This document shows, piece by piece, positions 27,593 to 37,096 of a stretch of DNA of 64,000 nucleotides. Location of the stretch: assembly GCA_046757725.1 (NCBI GenBank), contig JBHHYU010000006.1:21591-85590 (forward strand). Reading direction: 5' to 3'. Each line of letters begins with the position of its first letter. The first letter of the stretch is position 1. The stretch is from JBHHYU01 sp046757725 (lineage in GTDB: Bacteria > Desulfobacterota > Binatia > UBA9968). Position numbers and translations under genes: made by a program. Below the pieces are notes generated by a model that had not been told where the DNA came from, ran no database searches, and worked only from the letters and a program-made list of their open reading frames with translations.

Positions 27593-28510
27593 ATGCCAAA
27601 TCCATATATAATGCGTTCGGTTGCGGGTGCCTGGTCCGGCGAAATGGCACCCGGAAAACGTATCTGTGATCTTAGTTGCGGAAAGGGCGGGGAAACCTCG
27701 CGTATGCTGGCGTCACGGGGGTGCCAGATTGTGGCTACCGAGTATAAAATACCGCCCCCGATGGGGGATTCTATTCGCCGGGTCGGAGGGGTCGATCTGA
27801 ACCAATACCTGCCGTTCCAGGAGGCGACTTTCGATGGGGTTAATCTGATTGAGGTGATAGAGCATATCGAAAACCAGGCTCAGCTGGTGAGAGAGATAGC
27901 AAGGGTACTTAAAGAGGGAGGAGTAGCGGTGATCAGTACCCCCAATATTCTCAATGCTCTCTCACGTCTCCGTTTTCTCTTTACAGGGTTTCTTCGGGGA
28001 AGAGTCAGGCCGGCTCACTATACAAAGGGCCCGGGCCAAGCGCCGAATATCTATCTCATTCACTTTTACGAGCTTTACTTTCTTCTTTTTCATTATGGCT
28101 TTGAGATCGAAGAGCTGAGGAGGACGAAGGTGAAGTCTGCCCCTGTTTTCTGCACGGTATTTCTCTACCCTTTGATGTGGCTTTTCAGTTTGGAAGCTGT
28201 CATCCGGGCAGAGAAGGATCCGCTCCAGAGGCGACTCAATTGGCGGATCCTGAAATATCTGTTCAGTCTCCCGTTGCTACTCTCCGATAATATCGTTGTG
28301 AAGGTTAGAAAGAAGACAGGTAACGAGGTCGCTCATTCGCGGGCGGGGAAGACCGCGCAGCTAGAACTTAAAAACGGATTGCGGAAGTCACGTTTGCGTT
28401 TGATTGGCGCACCTTTCATTGTGCCTGCCCTATTTAGAAGACTTCGAGGGAGATGCGGATCGAGCCTTTGCGAAAAATTTTTCTGGAGATCCTCGGGAGT
28501 AAAAAACTGA
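27593..28510 (+). CDS. class I SAM-dependent methyltransferase
   Basis: 305 residues. ICDLSCGKGGETSRML is motif I, with Ser in the usual first Gly position; TFDGVNLIEVIEHI and VLKEGGVAVISTPN are the motif II/III region of UbiE/Bioz-like methyltransferases. A long basic tail follows from about residue 235. Its place between a GT39 and a GT4 gene suggests that it methylates a core or O-antigen sugar, which is inference. Confidence 0.8.
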   Translation: MPNPYIMRSVAGAWSGEMAPGKRICDLSCGKGGETSRMLASRGCQIVATEYKIPPPMGDSIRRVGGVDLNQYLPFQEATFDGVNLIEVIEHIENQAQLVREIARVLKEGGVAVISTPNILNALSRLRFLFTGFLRGRVRPAHYTKGPGQAPNIYLIHFYELYFLLFHYGFEIEELRRTKVKSAPVFCTVFLYPLMWLFSLEAVIRAEKDPLQRRLNWRILKYLFSLPLLLSDNIVVKVRKKTGNEVAHSRAGKTAQLELKNGLRKSRLRLIGAPFIVPALFRRLRGRCGSSLCEKFFWRSSGVKN

Positions 28511-28517
28511 CCCCCTT

Positions 28518-29660
28518 ATGAAAGTAGCTCTGGCACATAAGCGATTAGACCGGAGGGGAGGGACTGAGGCCATCTTCTTCCGAACGGCGGAAGGACTGAG
28601 GGACCGAGGGCATGAAGTGCATCTCTTCTGTGGAGAGTTTCATATAGCTCCTCCCACGGGTACTTTTTCTCATAGGGTTCCCTATTGGCCTATGGGGCGC
28701 ACGGCGCGTCTGATGAGTTTTGCCTTTTTGGCTCCGAAGGTCATCAGTCAATTCCACTGTGATCTGGTTGTGAGCTTCGGTCGGATGGTTTGCCAGGATG
28801 TGCTTCGTAGTGGCGGCGGTTCTCATCAGGTCTTTCTCCAAAAGATGGCTCAAGGATGCGGAGCGTGGAAGAAGCTTTGGTACAGGCTCAGCCCTTACCA
28901 TGCGTGTGTGTTGGCTATTGAACGACGCCAATTTCGAGATGGCGGGTACAAGAAGATCTTGGCTATTTCTAAGGAAGTCAAAAGCGAAATTGTTAGTTCC
29001 TGCGGGGTCCCGCCGGATAAAGTCGTCGTGATCTATAATGGCGTGGATCTAGAACGATTTCATCCCCACAACCGGGAAAAATGGTTTGAGGAAATTCGTG
29101 CGCGTTGGGGAATTCCCTTGGAGAAACCAGTTGTGCTTTTTGTTGGAAATGGGTTTCGGCGTAAAGGAGTGGACTTGTTACTGAAGACTTGGAGTATGGG
29201 ACGCTTGCGCCAGATGGTCCTTCTCCTCGTGGGGGGAGATAGAAATATGCCCCACTATCTCCGTCAGGTCCGCTCACTCGATTTGGCAAAGGCAGTCATC
29301 TTTGCGGGAAAGGACCCAGAGGTCGAAAAATATTATGCGGCAGCGGACCTTTTCGTAATGCCCTCCTTCCAGGAAGCCTTCGGAAACGTATCTCTAGAAG
29401 CCCTGGCGTCGGGGCTACCTATTATTATCCCTTCTGGATCCGGGGCCTCTGAAATACTCGAGGGTGAACTAACGGAGGGTATCCTCCAGGATCACTCAAG
29501 CCCAGCTGAGCTGGAAACCCGTATCCTGGCGCTGCTTGATGCAAAACGCTTGCCTGTTCTATCGCGAGCGGCGCGGTCTCTAGCGGAAAGGTATTCATGG
29601 GATAAGTATTTTACAGAGTTCGAAAGGCAGATTTTGGAACACCCAGGAAATGGAAGATGA
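28518..29660 (+). CDS. glycosyltransferase family 4 (WaaG-like)
   Basis: A 380-residue GT-B enzyme. The N-terminus has the RRGGTEAIF acceptor-site glycine loop, VIYNGVDLERFHP links the domains, and the donor site contains PSFQEAFGNVSLEALASGLP with the E-x7-E pattern. The overall sequence resembles WaaG, the UDP-glucose:heptose transferase of the LPS outer core. Stop overlaps the next start by 4 bp. Confidence 0.85.
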   Translation: MKVALAHKRLDRRGGTEAIFFRTAEGLRDRGHEVHLFCGEFHIAPPTGTFSHRVPYWPMGRTARLMSFAFLAPKVISQFHCDLVVSFGRMVCQDVLRSGGGSHQVFLQKMAQGCGAWKKLWYRLSPYHACVLAIERRQFRDGGYKKILAISKEVKSEIVSSCGVPPDKVVVIYNGVDLERFHPHNREKWFEEIRARWGIPLEKPVVLFVGNGFRRKGVDLLLKTWSMGRLRQMVLLLVGGDRNMPHYLRQVRSLDLAKAVIFAGKDPEVEKYYAAADLFVMPSFQEAFGNVSLEALASGLPIIIPSGSGASEILEGELTEGILQDHSSPAELETRILALLDAKRLPVLSRAARSLAERYSWDKYFTEFERQILEHPGNGR

Positions 29661-30496
29661 TCATGATAGCTGCGCCCGAGAGTAGCGAGGCTTTTCAGTC
29701 AGTCCAATCAAATAATGGCGTGACAGGCTGGGTACAGAAGGGTTTGCCGGAAGGCCTTTTCAGTGAGTTCATACGAGATCCCGGCCGTTTTCTCGATGTT
29801 CCATCCCCGCAAGTCTTAAAGAGTGAACGCAAAGTCCGAGTTATCAGGCAGACTCTAATAGATCACGAAGGAATGCCCCGGGAAGTAGTTATTAAGCAAT
29901 TCCACTATTCCTCCCTCCGGCGCCGCGTGGGATCGTTTTTGACGCCGTCTTCGGCTGCCAGATGTGTCAGAGGTGCGCTGCTGTTAAAGCAATATGGGTT
30001 TGGTACGGCTAATCCGCTAGCCGTTTTTGAGTATCGAACCTGGAGAAATTGGGGCATCAGCTACTATATTACTGACGAGATCAAGGAGAGCTTTACTTTG
30101 CCCGCCTTTTGGCGTGATGTCTTGCCGACGCTGTCGAGGAAGCAAGCGCTGAGGAAAAGACGGGAGGTACTGGGAGAGGTTGCGCGGCTTTGCTACCGGC
30201 TTCATTCACTAGGGATTTATCACGGGGATTTTAAGGGGAGCAACATCTTGATCCGACCGGGGGATGATGGAGAGTGGCAGTGTTTTCTAGTTGACGTTGA
30301 CCGCATCCGAAAAAGCCGACGACTGCGCTGGTCGAAAAGGGTTAAAAACCTCGTTCAGTTGTACCGCACCCTCGGCAGACGAATGAGCATTAGAGACAAA
30401 ATCTTTTTCCTCAAACGGTACTCTGAATTTTCCTGTCTATTGAGAAAAGATCGTAAGAACCTAGCGCGTAAGGTTTTGGCTCTTAGCACGGAATAG
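29657..30496 (+). CDS. lipopolysaccharide kinase family protein, third copy
   Basis: 279 residues. VVIKQFHYSSLRRRVG holds the ATP-binding Lys, HSLGIYHGDFKGSNILI the catalytic loop with Asp and Asn, and CFLVDVDRIRK the metal-binding Asp. The arrangement resembles RfaP/KdkA/InaA kinases. Translationally coupled (4-bp overlap) to the WaaG-like gene, just as waaP follows waaG in enterobacteria, so heptose phosphorylation is the best guess for this copy. Confidence 0.8.
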   Translation: MIMIAAPESSEAFQSVQSNNGVTGWVQKGLPEGLFSEFIRDPGRFLDVPSPQVLKSERKVRVIRQTLIDHEGMPREVVIKQFHYSSLRRRVGSFLTPSSAARCVRGALLLKQYGFGTANPLAVFEYRTWRNWGISYYITDEIKESFTLPAFWRDVLPTLSRKQALRKRREVLGEVARLCYRLHSLGIYHGDFKGSNILIRPGDDGEWQCFLVDVDRIRKSRRLRWSKRVKNLVQLYRTLGRRMSIRDKIFFLKRYSEFSCLLRKDRKNLARKVLALSTE

Positions 30497-30532
30497 TCCG
30501 TGCCACTGGGGTGTCAAGGGGCGGAACAGAGG

Positions 30533-31663
30533 ATGAAACTAAGAAAGGCGAAAATTTCCGTTTTATTTGTGGTGGGTGGACTTCCTTACGGTGGAATCGA
30601 AAATCTACTTTTAGACCTTCTTAGGTACCTGGACAAGAGTCGCTTCAATTGTAAGGTCATCAATCTTTCGGGCAAGGGAGTGCTTACAGAAAGGTTTTTG
30701 GAGCAAGGTGTTGAGGTTCTAAATTTGGGTTTCCACCTTTCTACACATCGTTTGGATAATACATGGCGGCTGCGGCGCCTGTTTGTGCAACTGGACCCTG
30801 ACGTTGTTTTTACCTCTCAATTTGCGGGGAATCACCATGCTCGGTTGGCAGCTTTGGGCCTCGAGTTTAAGGTGATCACCCAGGTGCACAACACGAAGCG
30901 GGAGCGATACTGGGAACGAAGACTTTCGGATCGGCTTTTGGGGCGTTGGATCACGGATCATTTTATCGCTGTTTCTAGAGGAGTACAAAAGTCTCTGAAA
31001 AATGCCGTACCGGCCTCGGCAGTAAAAACCACTCTGATCTACAATGCGGTAGGTCGTGACCGACTCGCTCTGCCGCCGGGTTATTCGCAGGAAGAATTCA
31101 GAGAGCGAGAAGGAGTTCCAACCTCTAGTTTTTTGGTTACGGCTGTTGGACGTCTCGTTTATCAGAAAGGGTTCGACATCCTTCTTTCCGCTTTTCAACG
31201 AGTCGTGGCCGGTGCACCAGATGTGTTTCTTCTCCTAGCGGGAGATGGCGAACTGTTTCAACAGTTGGACAAGTTGATCGACACCCTGTCGCTCCGGGAG
31301 AACGTTCGCCTTTTGGGTTACCGGCGCGACGTTTCCGCTCTTCTCAGTGCTAGCGACGCATTTGTACTCCCTTCTCGCTGGGAGGGTTTTAGTATTGTGG
31401 CCCTTGAGGCAATGGCCTTGGGGGTTCCTACGGTTTTGACGGAGAGTGCACCAAATTCGGAGGTGATCCACCACGGTCACACAGGATGGGTAGTCACGTG
31501 TAAACCTGATGCCATTGCCGACGGTATCCTATCCCTCTACCGTGATGCCGAGTTACGTTGCAAGCTGGCTGAAAATGAAAAAGCTTTGTTTCAGAGCCGG
31601 TTCAGTGCAGAGAGCTATGCTCGGAAAGTAGGTGATTTAATTTGGCAGACAGCGAGGGGATAA
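30533..31663 (+). CDS. glycosyltransferase family 4
   Basis: About 376 residues from ATG 30533 (a GTG at 30500 is also in frame). VLFVVGGLPYGGIENLLLDLL is the N-terminal glycine-rich acceptor loop, TAVGRLVYQKGFDILL the donor domain entry, and LPSRWEGFSIVALEAMALGVP the E-x7-E donor site. Sugar and acceptor unknown. It is the last gene before the reverse-strand HprK-like gene. Confidence 0.83.
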   Translation: MKLRKAKISVLFVVGGLPYGGIENLLLDLLRYLDKSRFNCKVINLSGKGVLTERFLEQGVEVLNLGFHLSTHRLDNTWRLRRLFVQLDPDVVFTSQFAGNHHARLAALGLEFKVITQVHNTKRERYWERRLSDRLLGRWITDHFIAVSRGVQKSLKNAVPASAVKTTLIYNAVGRDRLALPPGYSQEEFREREGVPTSSFLVTAVGRLVYQKGFDILLSAFQRVVAGAPDVFLLLAGDGELFQQLDKLIDTLSLRENVRLLGYRRDVSALLSASDAFVLPSRWEGFSIVALEAMALGVPTVLTESAPNSEVIHHGHTGWVVTCKPDAIADGILSLYRDAELRCKLAENEKALFQSRFSAESYARKVGDLIWQTARG

Positions 31664-31681
31664 CTGGATCAGCGTGGTAGA

Positions 31682-32812
31682 CTAGGTGTTCCCGACATGA
31701 GACTTGAGACCATCGTAAAGCTCCAAGGGGCTAAAATGGCGTGGCACGTCGACTTTAAAACAAGCGGCTTCTGAGAAACTTTTTTCATAAAAACTTTTAT
31801 TCTTATCAAATAACTGAGTCGTGTCGAGATTACTGATCTCCAGGGCGCAGAGGTTCAGCTTTTCCAGAAATTTGCGGTATTCGTCTAAAATGATGTGTGC
31901 GGAACGTCGTGCGACATCCTCAACCGCCATGGTTTCCACCTTGAGATTGTGAGTATCGGTGCGTCTGAGGTAAAAGACCTGCCGGATCTTGCTTTTTGTG
32001 CCTATTCGCTCAGCCCCGAATAAACGTGCCGGGGATATTCTACGACGTACCTTGTGAGGTCCATGCATCCACGATCGTAGCTTCCACTGGGAGATGTCAT
32101 CCAATGAGCGGCCCCGGAGGACTCTATTCAAAAGCTTGGGACTTCTAATTGTATTATAGCCGTAGACCTGCATGTGCATGGGATACGCGTAGGCCTGCGC
32201 TTCTTCATCCGTAAGCAATATGTCGTCACTCAGATACAACCAATGACCCTCCTCCATGAAACAGAAGCCGGCGCTTGTTTTACCCGATCCGCCACACCCG
32301 GTGAAAAGAATGGCTCCACGGGAAGTGTCCGTTATAGCGCTAGCGTGACAGAAACCTTGCCCTAGTCTAAGCATGGAGAGGTGAAAGATAGGATGGATGA
32401 AGTCATAGAGAACGTTTTTAGCCAATCGCTCGGTTCGAGAAAGGAAGCTCCAGTTACGCCGTTTGTCGATCCAATGAGCTAATGCCTGGGGCCCATTGTT
32501 CGCCACCGCCCATGAGTGGCAGCTGATGACGACCCGAAGTGGGTACTCTGCGGCGATATCACCGCTCACTGTAAAAGTATAACCTGACCTTTTTTCTACT
32601 CCGCTAAATGTTTTACCCTGGGAATACAAGGAATCCCTTAAGTAAATCCTTCCGCTTTCCTGACTAGGGACGACATCCCGCACCTCAATAATCAGGTGTG
32701 GGGATTCATTTGTCGTTGGCAGTGAGTCGTATTCCTCTCGTAGGAGCGTCGCGGCGCGGTGCGAGCCTTGAATGGAGAAAATAAACCGTCCTAGCCTTTT
32801 GGCCTTTTGCAT
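31682..32812 (-). CDS. HprK-related P-loop kinase-like protein
   Basis: 376 residues on the reverse strand within an otherwise forward LPS cluster. The core contains a Walker A GCGGSGKTS at residues 172-180 preceded by AILFTG, and LYLSDDILLTD as an acidic Walker B-like stretch near residue 195, as in HPr kinase/phosphorylase-related proteins of polysaccharide loci. There is no PTS gene in the window. Its N-terminal 160 residues show no motif I recognise. Possible roles include regulation or phosphorylation of a sugar or protein; both are inference. Its 3' end lies 18 bp from the end of the convergent GT4 gene. Confidence 0.65.
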   Translation of the reverse strand: MQKAKRLGRFIFSIQGSHRAATLLREEYDSLPTTNESPHLIIEVRDVVPSQESGRIYLRDSLYSQGKTFSGVEKRSGYTFTVSGDIAAEYPLRVVISCHSWAVANNGPQALAHWIDKRRNWSFLSRTERLAKNVLYDFIHPIFHLSMLRLGQGFCHASAITDTSRGAILFTGCGGSGKTSAGFCFMEEGHWLYLSDDILLTDEEAQAYAYPMHMQVYGYNTIRSPKLLNRVLRGRSLDDISQWKLRSWMHGPHKVRRRISPARLFGAERIGTKSKIRQVFYLRRTDTHNLKVETMAVEDVARRSAHIILDEYRKFLEKLNLCALEISNLDTTQLFDKNKSFYEKSFSEAACFKVDVPRHFSPLELYDGLKSHVGNT

Positions 32813-33329
32813 AATCGGGCCTCAGGGTTTATGTTCTTTTGCACAATCACACTGGGATTGGGAACGGGGTGTTTCAAGTTATCTAGGTGGCCTCAGAGTC
32901 CGGTGCATGCCTGTTTTATGGGCCACAGAATAAAGCGAGTCGTAACCGGCAGGTCTAAGCAAAGATCCTCCTCATGGGCAGCCACGATGGCACCCGTCTC
33001 TTTAATTAACTATTGTAAAAGTATATGATTCAATTTTAGTTTTCAACATTAACTGAAAGAAAGAACTTAAGGTTCATCAGCCCAGCATCTGCTGCCTGAG
33101 CGTTTTAGTTTTTCTCCAACTTCTCTTCATTGCCCGCGTTTCATGCTCTACCCGTGATCATAAAGACCTTTTAAGAGAGGGGTTGCTATCATTCCGAAGG
33201 AAAACTCCAGTTATTATTTGGGCAGTTCCGGGCCGGTCTGCAGACCTAAGTTGCATCGGTTAAGGAACCGATTTATTTTCTATTGATCCAGTCTCTATTT
33301 CTCCGGACAGCTACATTCGAGCTCGGAAT
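32813..33329. other. 517-bp AT-rich non-coding gap between divergent genes
   Basis: No credible coding region. It must hold the promoters of the reverse HprK-like gene and of the forward GT2 gene. Visible elements are an AT-rich stretch at about 33000-33060 with a TATGAT box (33024-33029), a 12-bp palindrome ggtctgcagacc (33235-33246) and a hairpin with T-rich tail (33255-33282). Confidence 0.5.
33255..33282 (+). terminator. possible intrinsic terminator in non-coding gap
   Basis: Stem atcggtt (33255-33261) and aaccgat (33266-33272) with a 4-base loop, followed by ttattttcta. No forward protein gene ends upstream of it within 1.5 kb, so it would end a short non-coding transcript or attenuate the leader of the GT2 gene. 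Confidence 0.4.
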
Positions 33330-34121
33330 ATGGAAGATCACAGGCCTGAGATTTCTGCTATCATCGTCTGCTTCAACGAGGAGCATAACATTCGCGATTG
33401 CCTGGAAAGCGTCAAATGGTGCGACGAAATTGTAGTAGTGGATTCTTTCAGTACCGATCGGACAGTGCAAATCTGTCGCCAGTATACGGATCGTGTTATC
33501 CAGCGTCCCTGGGCGGGATATCGTGATCAGAAGGCATTCGCACATTCCCAAGCTACCAGTGAATGGGTTTTCCTGGTAGACGCGGACGAACAGGTCTCTC
33601 CAGAACTAAGGAAGGAGATCCAGGACGCCTTGAGTCGTTTTCGGACTCGTTTTGCTGCCTTCTCGGTTCCAAGGCTGGTTTATTATCTGGGAAGATGGTG
33701 GTGGCGGGGAGGATGGTATCCCGATTATGATGTCAGGGTATTCCGCCGCGATCGCGCTACCTGGGCTGGAACAGACCCTCACGAGAAGATTATGATTAAC
33801 GGAAAGGTACTGCGGTTAAAGAAGTCCCTTTATCATTATTCGTATTCGGACATTAGGGATCATTTAAACCGAATCAATCACTTTACCAGTGTTTCATCGA
33901 GAGAGCTGAGAGGGCAGGGGAGGCGTTGGGCGTGGGTGGATAACCTGTGTCGGCCGGCTTTCCGCTTTTTTTATTTCTATGTCTGGAAGAGGGGATTTGT
34001 CGAAGGGTTTGCAGGGCTCTTTGTTGCTGCCACGGCCGCGATCTATGTTTTTGTTAGATATGCTAAACTCAGAGAGCTCGAAATAATTGAGAAAAATGAG
34101 ACAGGTGATGGAGACGGATAG
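33330..34121 (+). CDS. GT2 glycosyltransferase (WaaE/KdtX-like)
   Basis: A 263-residue GT2 enzyme. SAIIVCFNEEHNIRDCL opens the fold, DEIVVVDSFSTDRT binds the nucleotide, and LVDADEQV carries the DxD metal site. DPHEKI and a C-terminal membrane-associated helix match WaaE/KdtX-type LPS core beta-glucosyltransferases. It is the intact counterpart of the degenerate protein at 22326. The next gene starts inside its 3' end. Confidence 0.87.
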   Translation: MEDHRPEISAIIVCFNEEHNIRDCLESVKWCDEIVVVDSFSTDRTVQICRQYTDRVIQRPWAGYRDQKAFAHSQATSEWVFLVDADEQVSPELRKEIQDALSRFRTRFAAFSVPRLVYYLGRWWWRGGWYPDYDVRVFRRDRATWAGTDPHEKIMINGKVLRLKKSLYHYSYSDIRDHLNRINHFTSVSSRELRGQGRRWAWVDNLCRPAFRFFYFYVWKRGFVEGFAGLFVAATAAIYVFVRYAKLRELEIIEKNETGDGDG

Positions 34122-35256
34122 GCGACCTCTCAAAGTTCTCCATATCGATTCGGAAGAGTTATGGGGAGGTGGAGAAAACCAGGTCCTAGGGCTTGTGGAC
34201 TACCTTTCCTTCCGGGGTCATACGAATCACCTTCTGTGCCACCCTGGCGGTGTCTTGTCTCGGGCCGTCCGGCAAAAAGGGTTTGCTACCTTTCCTCTCC
34301 GCATGCGGAACGATCTTGATCTGAGGCCGATGCTTCGGCTCCGTCGGCTCATGCGGCAGGAAGCCTATGACATCGTTCATTTTCACACCAAGAGGGCTCA
34401 CGCCTTGGTACTCGGGCTCGCACGGGTTCACGGTGGGCCAGGGTATGTGGTAACGAGGAGGATGGATTATCCGGTTCGAAGGGGCTGGTATAGCCGGTGT
34501 CTTTACGACAAAAAGGTAGACGGAGTTGTCGCTATCTCCCGCAAGATAGCTGACGTTTTGGTAGCGGGAGGTGTGGGGAGGGAGAGGATCCGTGTTATTT
34601 ACAGTGGAATCGACCCCACCCCGTTTCAACGATCCCAACGAACTGAACAGAACATCGCTCCCATGGTGATCGGAACGGTGGCGGTGCTGGAGGAGAGAAA
34701 AGGACATCGGTTTTTATTGGAAGCGGCCTCACTGCTGAAGCGACAGGGCTTTCGGCTGAAGTTTCGGTTTGCCGGGGACGGTTCTCGCAAAGAAAGCCTC
34801 CAAAAGCTTGTGTCGCGATTGGGCCTGCGGGAAGAGGTGGAGTTTATGGGTTTTGTTTCAGATATCCCGAGTTTTTTATCTTTGACGGATATTGTGGTGT
34901 TGCCTTCTCTATATGAAGGTTTAGGGGTTGCCGTTTTAGAGGCCATGGCTGCACGAAAGCCCGTTGTGGCAACTCAAGTGGGGGGCCTCCCGGAGTTGAT
35001 AGAGGATCAGATTACCGGTTTACTCGTACCGCCGAAAGATCCCAATGCATTGGCCCAGGCTATATCCGGATTAATCAATCAACGAGGTAGCATCCAACAG
35101 ATGGGGGACGAAGCCTGGAAACGCATTCAGCAGGATTTCACAGTGGAACAGATGGCAAAAAAGAACGAAGGCTATTATTATGACATTCTAGCCGGACGTA
35201 GCGATAGAGAGCTTCGAGAAATGGAAGGAAAAAACATTGCCGTCGAAAAGGACTAA
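34096..35256 (+). CDS. glycosyltransferase family 4
   Basis: About 386 residues. LHIDSEELWGGGENQVLGL is the glycine-rich acceptor loop, VIYSGIDPTPF the linker, and LPSLYEGLGVAVLEAMAARKP the donor-site E-x7-E segment. ATG 34096 and ATG 34108 are both plausible starts; each overlaps the end of the GT2 gene. The end overlaps rfaE1 by 20 bp. Specificity unknown; core or O-antigen chain extension is expected from context. Confidence 0.85.
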   Translation: MRQVMETDRRPLKVLHIDSEELWGGGENQVLGLVDYLSFRGHTNHLLCHPGGVLSRAVRQKGFATFPLRMRNDLDLRPMLRLRRLMRQEAYDIVHFHTKRAHALVLGLARVHGGPGYVVTRRMDYPVRRGWYSRCLYDKKVDGVVAISRKIADVLVAGGVGRERIRVIYSGIDPTPFQRSQRTEQNIAPMVIGTVAVLEERKGHRFLLEAASLLKRQGFRLKFRFAGDGSRKESLQKLVSRLGLREEVEFMGFVSDIPSFLSLTDIVVLPSLYEGLGVAVLEAMAARKPVVATQVGGLPELIEDQITGLLVPPKDPNALAQAISGLINQRGSIQQMGDEAWKRIQQDFTVEQMAKKNEGYYYDILAGRSDRELREMEGKNIAVEKD

Positions 35257-36232
35257 GCTTTCAGGTCCCTTAAGCAGATTTCGGCAAAGCCATATCCTAG
35301 TGGTCGGGGATTTGTTGTTGGATCGCTTCATTTGGGGAGATGTGCAGAGGATTTCGCCTGAGGCGCCTGTTCCAGTGCTGCAGGTGACATCAGAGAGCTT
35401 CCGATTAGGGGGCGCCGCGAATGTCATTCATAATATCCGAACCCTCGGTGGCCGCGTTACGGCCTGTGGCGTTATAGGGCAGGATGCGATGGGGCGGAAA
35501 TTACTTCGACAGCTCAAAGAGATCGGTGCTTTGACCCACGGTGTCTTTTTGGAACGAGGCTTTCAAACAATCCAAAAGACCCGTGTTATTGCCCGTCCCC
35601 GGCATCAACAAATAGTCCGGCTGGATCGGGAAAATCGTGGTAAGATTCACAAGGGTATCCTGAAGAAAATTCGCCAATTCGTGGCAAGGCAAGTTCGTCG
35701 GTGCGACGCCTTGGTTATCTCAGATTACGGGAAGGGAGTCGTCCACTCTGAGTTATTGAACCTGGTAGCAAGTCTGATTAGGGACAGAAATCTGATCTGC
35801 GTGATGGACCCAAAAAAGGAGAACTTTGAAGGCTATCGCGAGGCTACACTGGTTACTCCGAACAAAGAAGAAGCAAGCCAGGCATCACGGATTGAGATAC
35901 GGGATGAGGTCTCACTGCATGAAGCGGGCAAAAGACTTCTGCGGATGTGGCAGGCCAAGGCGATCCTAATCACTCGTGGGCCGGATGGAATGAGTCTGTT
36001 TCGACCCGCGAGGCAGGCCCGACATTTTTCCACTGAACGTCGTGAGATATTCGATGTTACCGGAGCTGGAGATACCGTTGTTGCGGCATGTTCCTTGGCG
36101 TTAGCGAGTGGGTCGACGTACGAGGATGCAGCTGTCATCGCAAATGCGGCGGCCGGACTTGTGGGAGATGAAGTTGGAACTGTGGCGGTTTCGTTTCAGA
36201 GGCTAAAGAACTTTATCCAGGAGCAGCGATGA
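35237..36232 (+). CDS. rfaE1: D-glycero-beta-D-manno-heptose-7-phosphate kinase (RfaE domain I)
   Basis: A 331-residue PfkB/ribokinase-family protein: ILVVGDLLLDRFIWGDVQRISPEAPVPV is the HldE-type opening, FRLGGAANVIHN the substrate site, and DVTGAGDTVVAA the catalytic anion-hole segment. It makes heptose-1,7-bisphosphate for GmhB. The adenylyltransferase domain, fused to it in enterobacterial HldE, is a separate gene here (40160, reverse). Start is TTG. The stop overlaps yicC by 4 bp. Confidence 0.92.
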   Translation: MPSKRTKLSGPLSRFRQSHILVVGDLLLDRFIWGDVQRISPEAPVPVLQVTSESFRLGGAANVIHNIRTLGGRVTACGVIGQDAMGRKLLRQLKEIGALTHGVFLERGFQTIQKTRVIARPRHQQIVRLDRENRGKIHKGILKKIRQFVARQVRRCDALVISDYGKGVVHSELLNLVASLIRDRNLICVMDPKKENFEGYREATLVTPNKEEASQASRIEIRDEVSLHEAGKRLLRMWQAKAILITRGPDGMSLFRPARQARHFSTERREIFDVTGAGDTVVAACSLALASGSTYEDAAVIANAAAGLVGDEVGTVAVSFQRLKNFIQEQR

Positions 36233-37092
36233 AGAGCATGACGGGTTACGGTGAGGCATCATCTCAGAGTAAGTGGACGAAGGTCGTGGTCCAAGTGCGC
36301 ACGCTAAACCATCGACATCTGGATATTCAGATCAGGGGCCCGCGAGAATACCTGTCCATCGAAGAAGGGATTCGTAAAATTATCCGGCAAAAAATCTCTC
36401 GCGGGCGAGTTGACGTTTTTATGATCCGTTCACCCGTGAAAGGGCAGGGTCGAAAGTTGGAGATGGACGAAGGACTCATAACCCAGTATCTCCAATCTCT
36501 GCATCGAGTAAAGAAAAAATTTGGCCTAAAAGGGGAAATCGACATCTCCCTTTTTTTTAATTTCCCCGAGCTTTTTCATCTTCAAGACAAGGAGGTGAAC
36601 AGAGGAGACGAGAGAGCGTTGGTCTTGCGTGCGCTAAATTCCGCATTAGAGAAATTGGAGGGTTCCAGGAAAAGAGAAGGAGACCATCTGAACTTGGATG
36701 TTCAATCTCAGATTCGGTGTCTTAGAAAGATTTGCGCCGGGTTAGCAAGTGAAGCGAGAAAACTTCGTCCGCAGCTTAGGAATTCCCAGGTCGTGAAGAA
36801 TGGGAGAAACTCCGCTGAAACACCTAGGGAGACTCCGGAAATTAGTAATTGGACCCCTAAGGGTGATATTCATGAGGAAACGGTACGGCTCAGGAGTCAC
36901 CTGGTGGAAATGACGCGATTAGTGCACCGGCGAGGCCCAATGGGCAAGAGGGTTGAATTTTTCCTTCAAGAACTACAGCGGGAGCTGAACACCATTAGCT
37001 CGAAAGTCCCTTTCTTGTCTGTTGTCCAATTGGTGCTTGCAGGGAAGGAAGCGGTGGAAAAGATAAGAGAACAGGTGCAAAATTTAGAGTAA
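36229..37092 (+). CDS. yicC: YicC family endoribonuclease
   Basis: A 287-residue YicC/YloC protein. It begins with KSMTGYGEA, followed by RTLNHRHLDIQIR, and ends with the conserved HRRGPMGKRVEFFLQELQRE-type helix and EKIREQVQN. Family members are metal-dependent RNA endonucleases. It directly precedes gmk, the usual neighbour. Confidence 0.93.
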   Translation: MKSMTGYGEASSQSKWTKVVVQVRTLNHRHLDIQIRGPREYLSIEEGIRKIIRQKISRGRVDVFMIRSPVKGQGRKLEMDEGLITQYLQSLHRVKKKFGLKGEIDISLFFNFPELFHLQDKEVNRGDERALVLRALNSALEKLEGSRKREGDHLNLDVQSQIRCLRKICAGLASEARKLRPQLRNSQVVKNGRNSAETPRETPEISNWTPKGDIHEETVRLRSHLVEMTRLVHRRGPMGKRVEFFLQELQRELNTISSKVPFLSVVQLVLAGKEAVEKIREQVQNLE

Positions 37093-37096
37093 GCCG

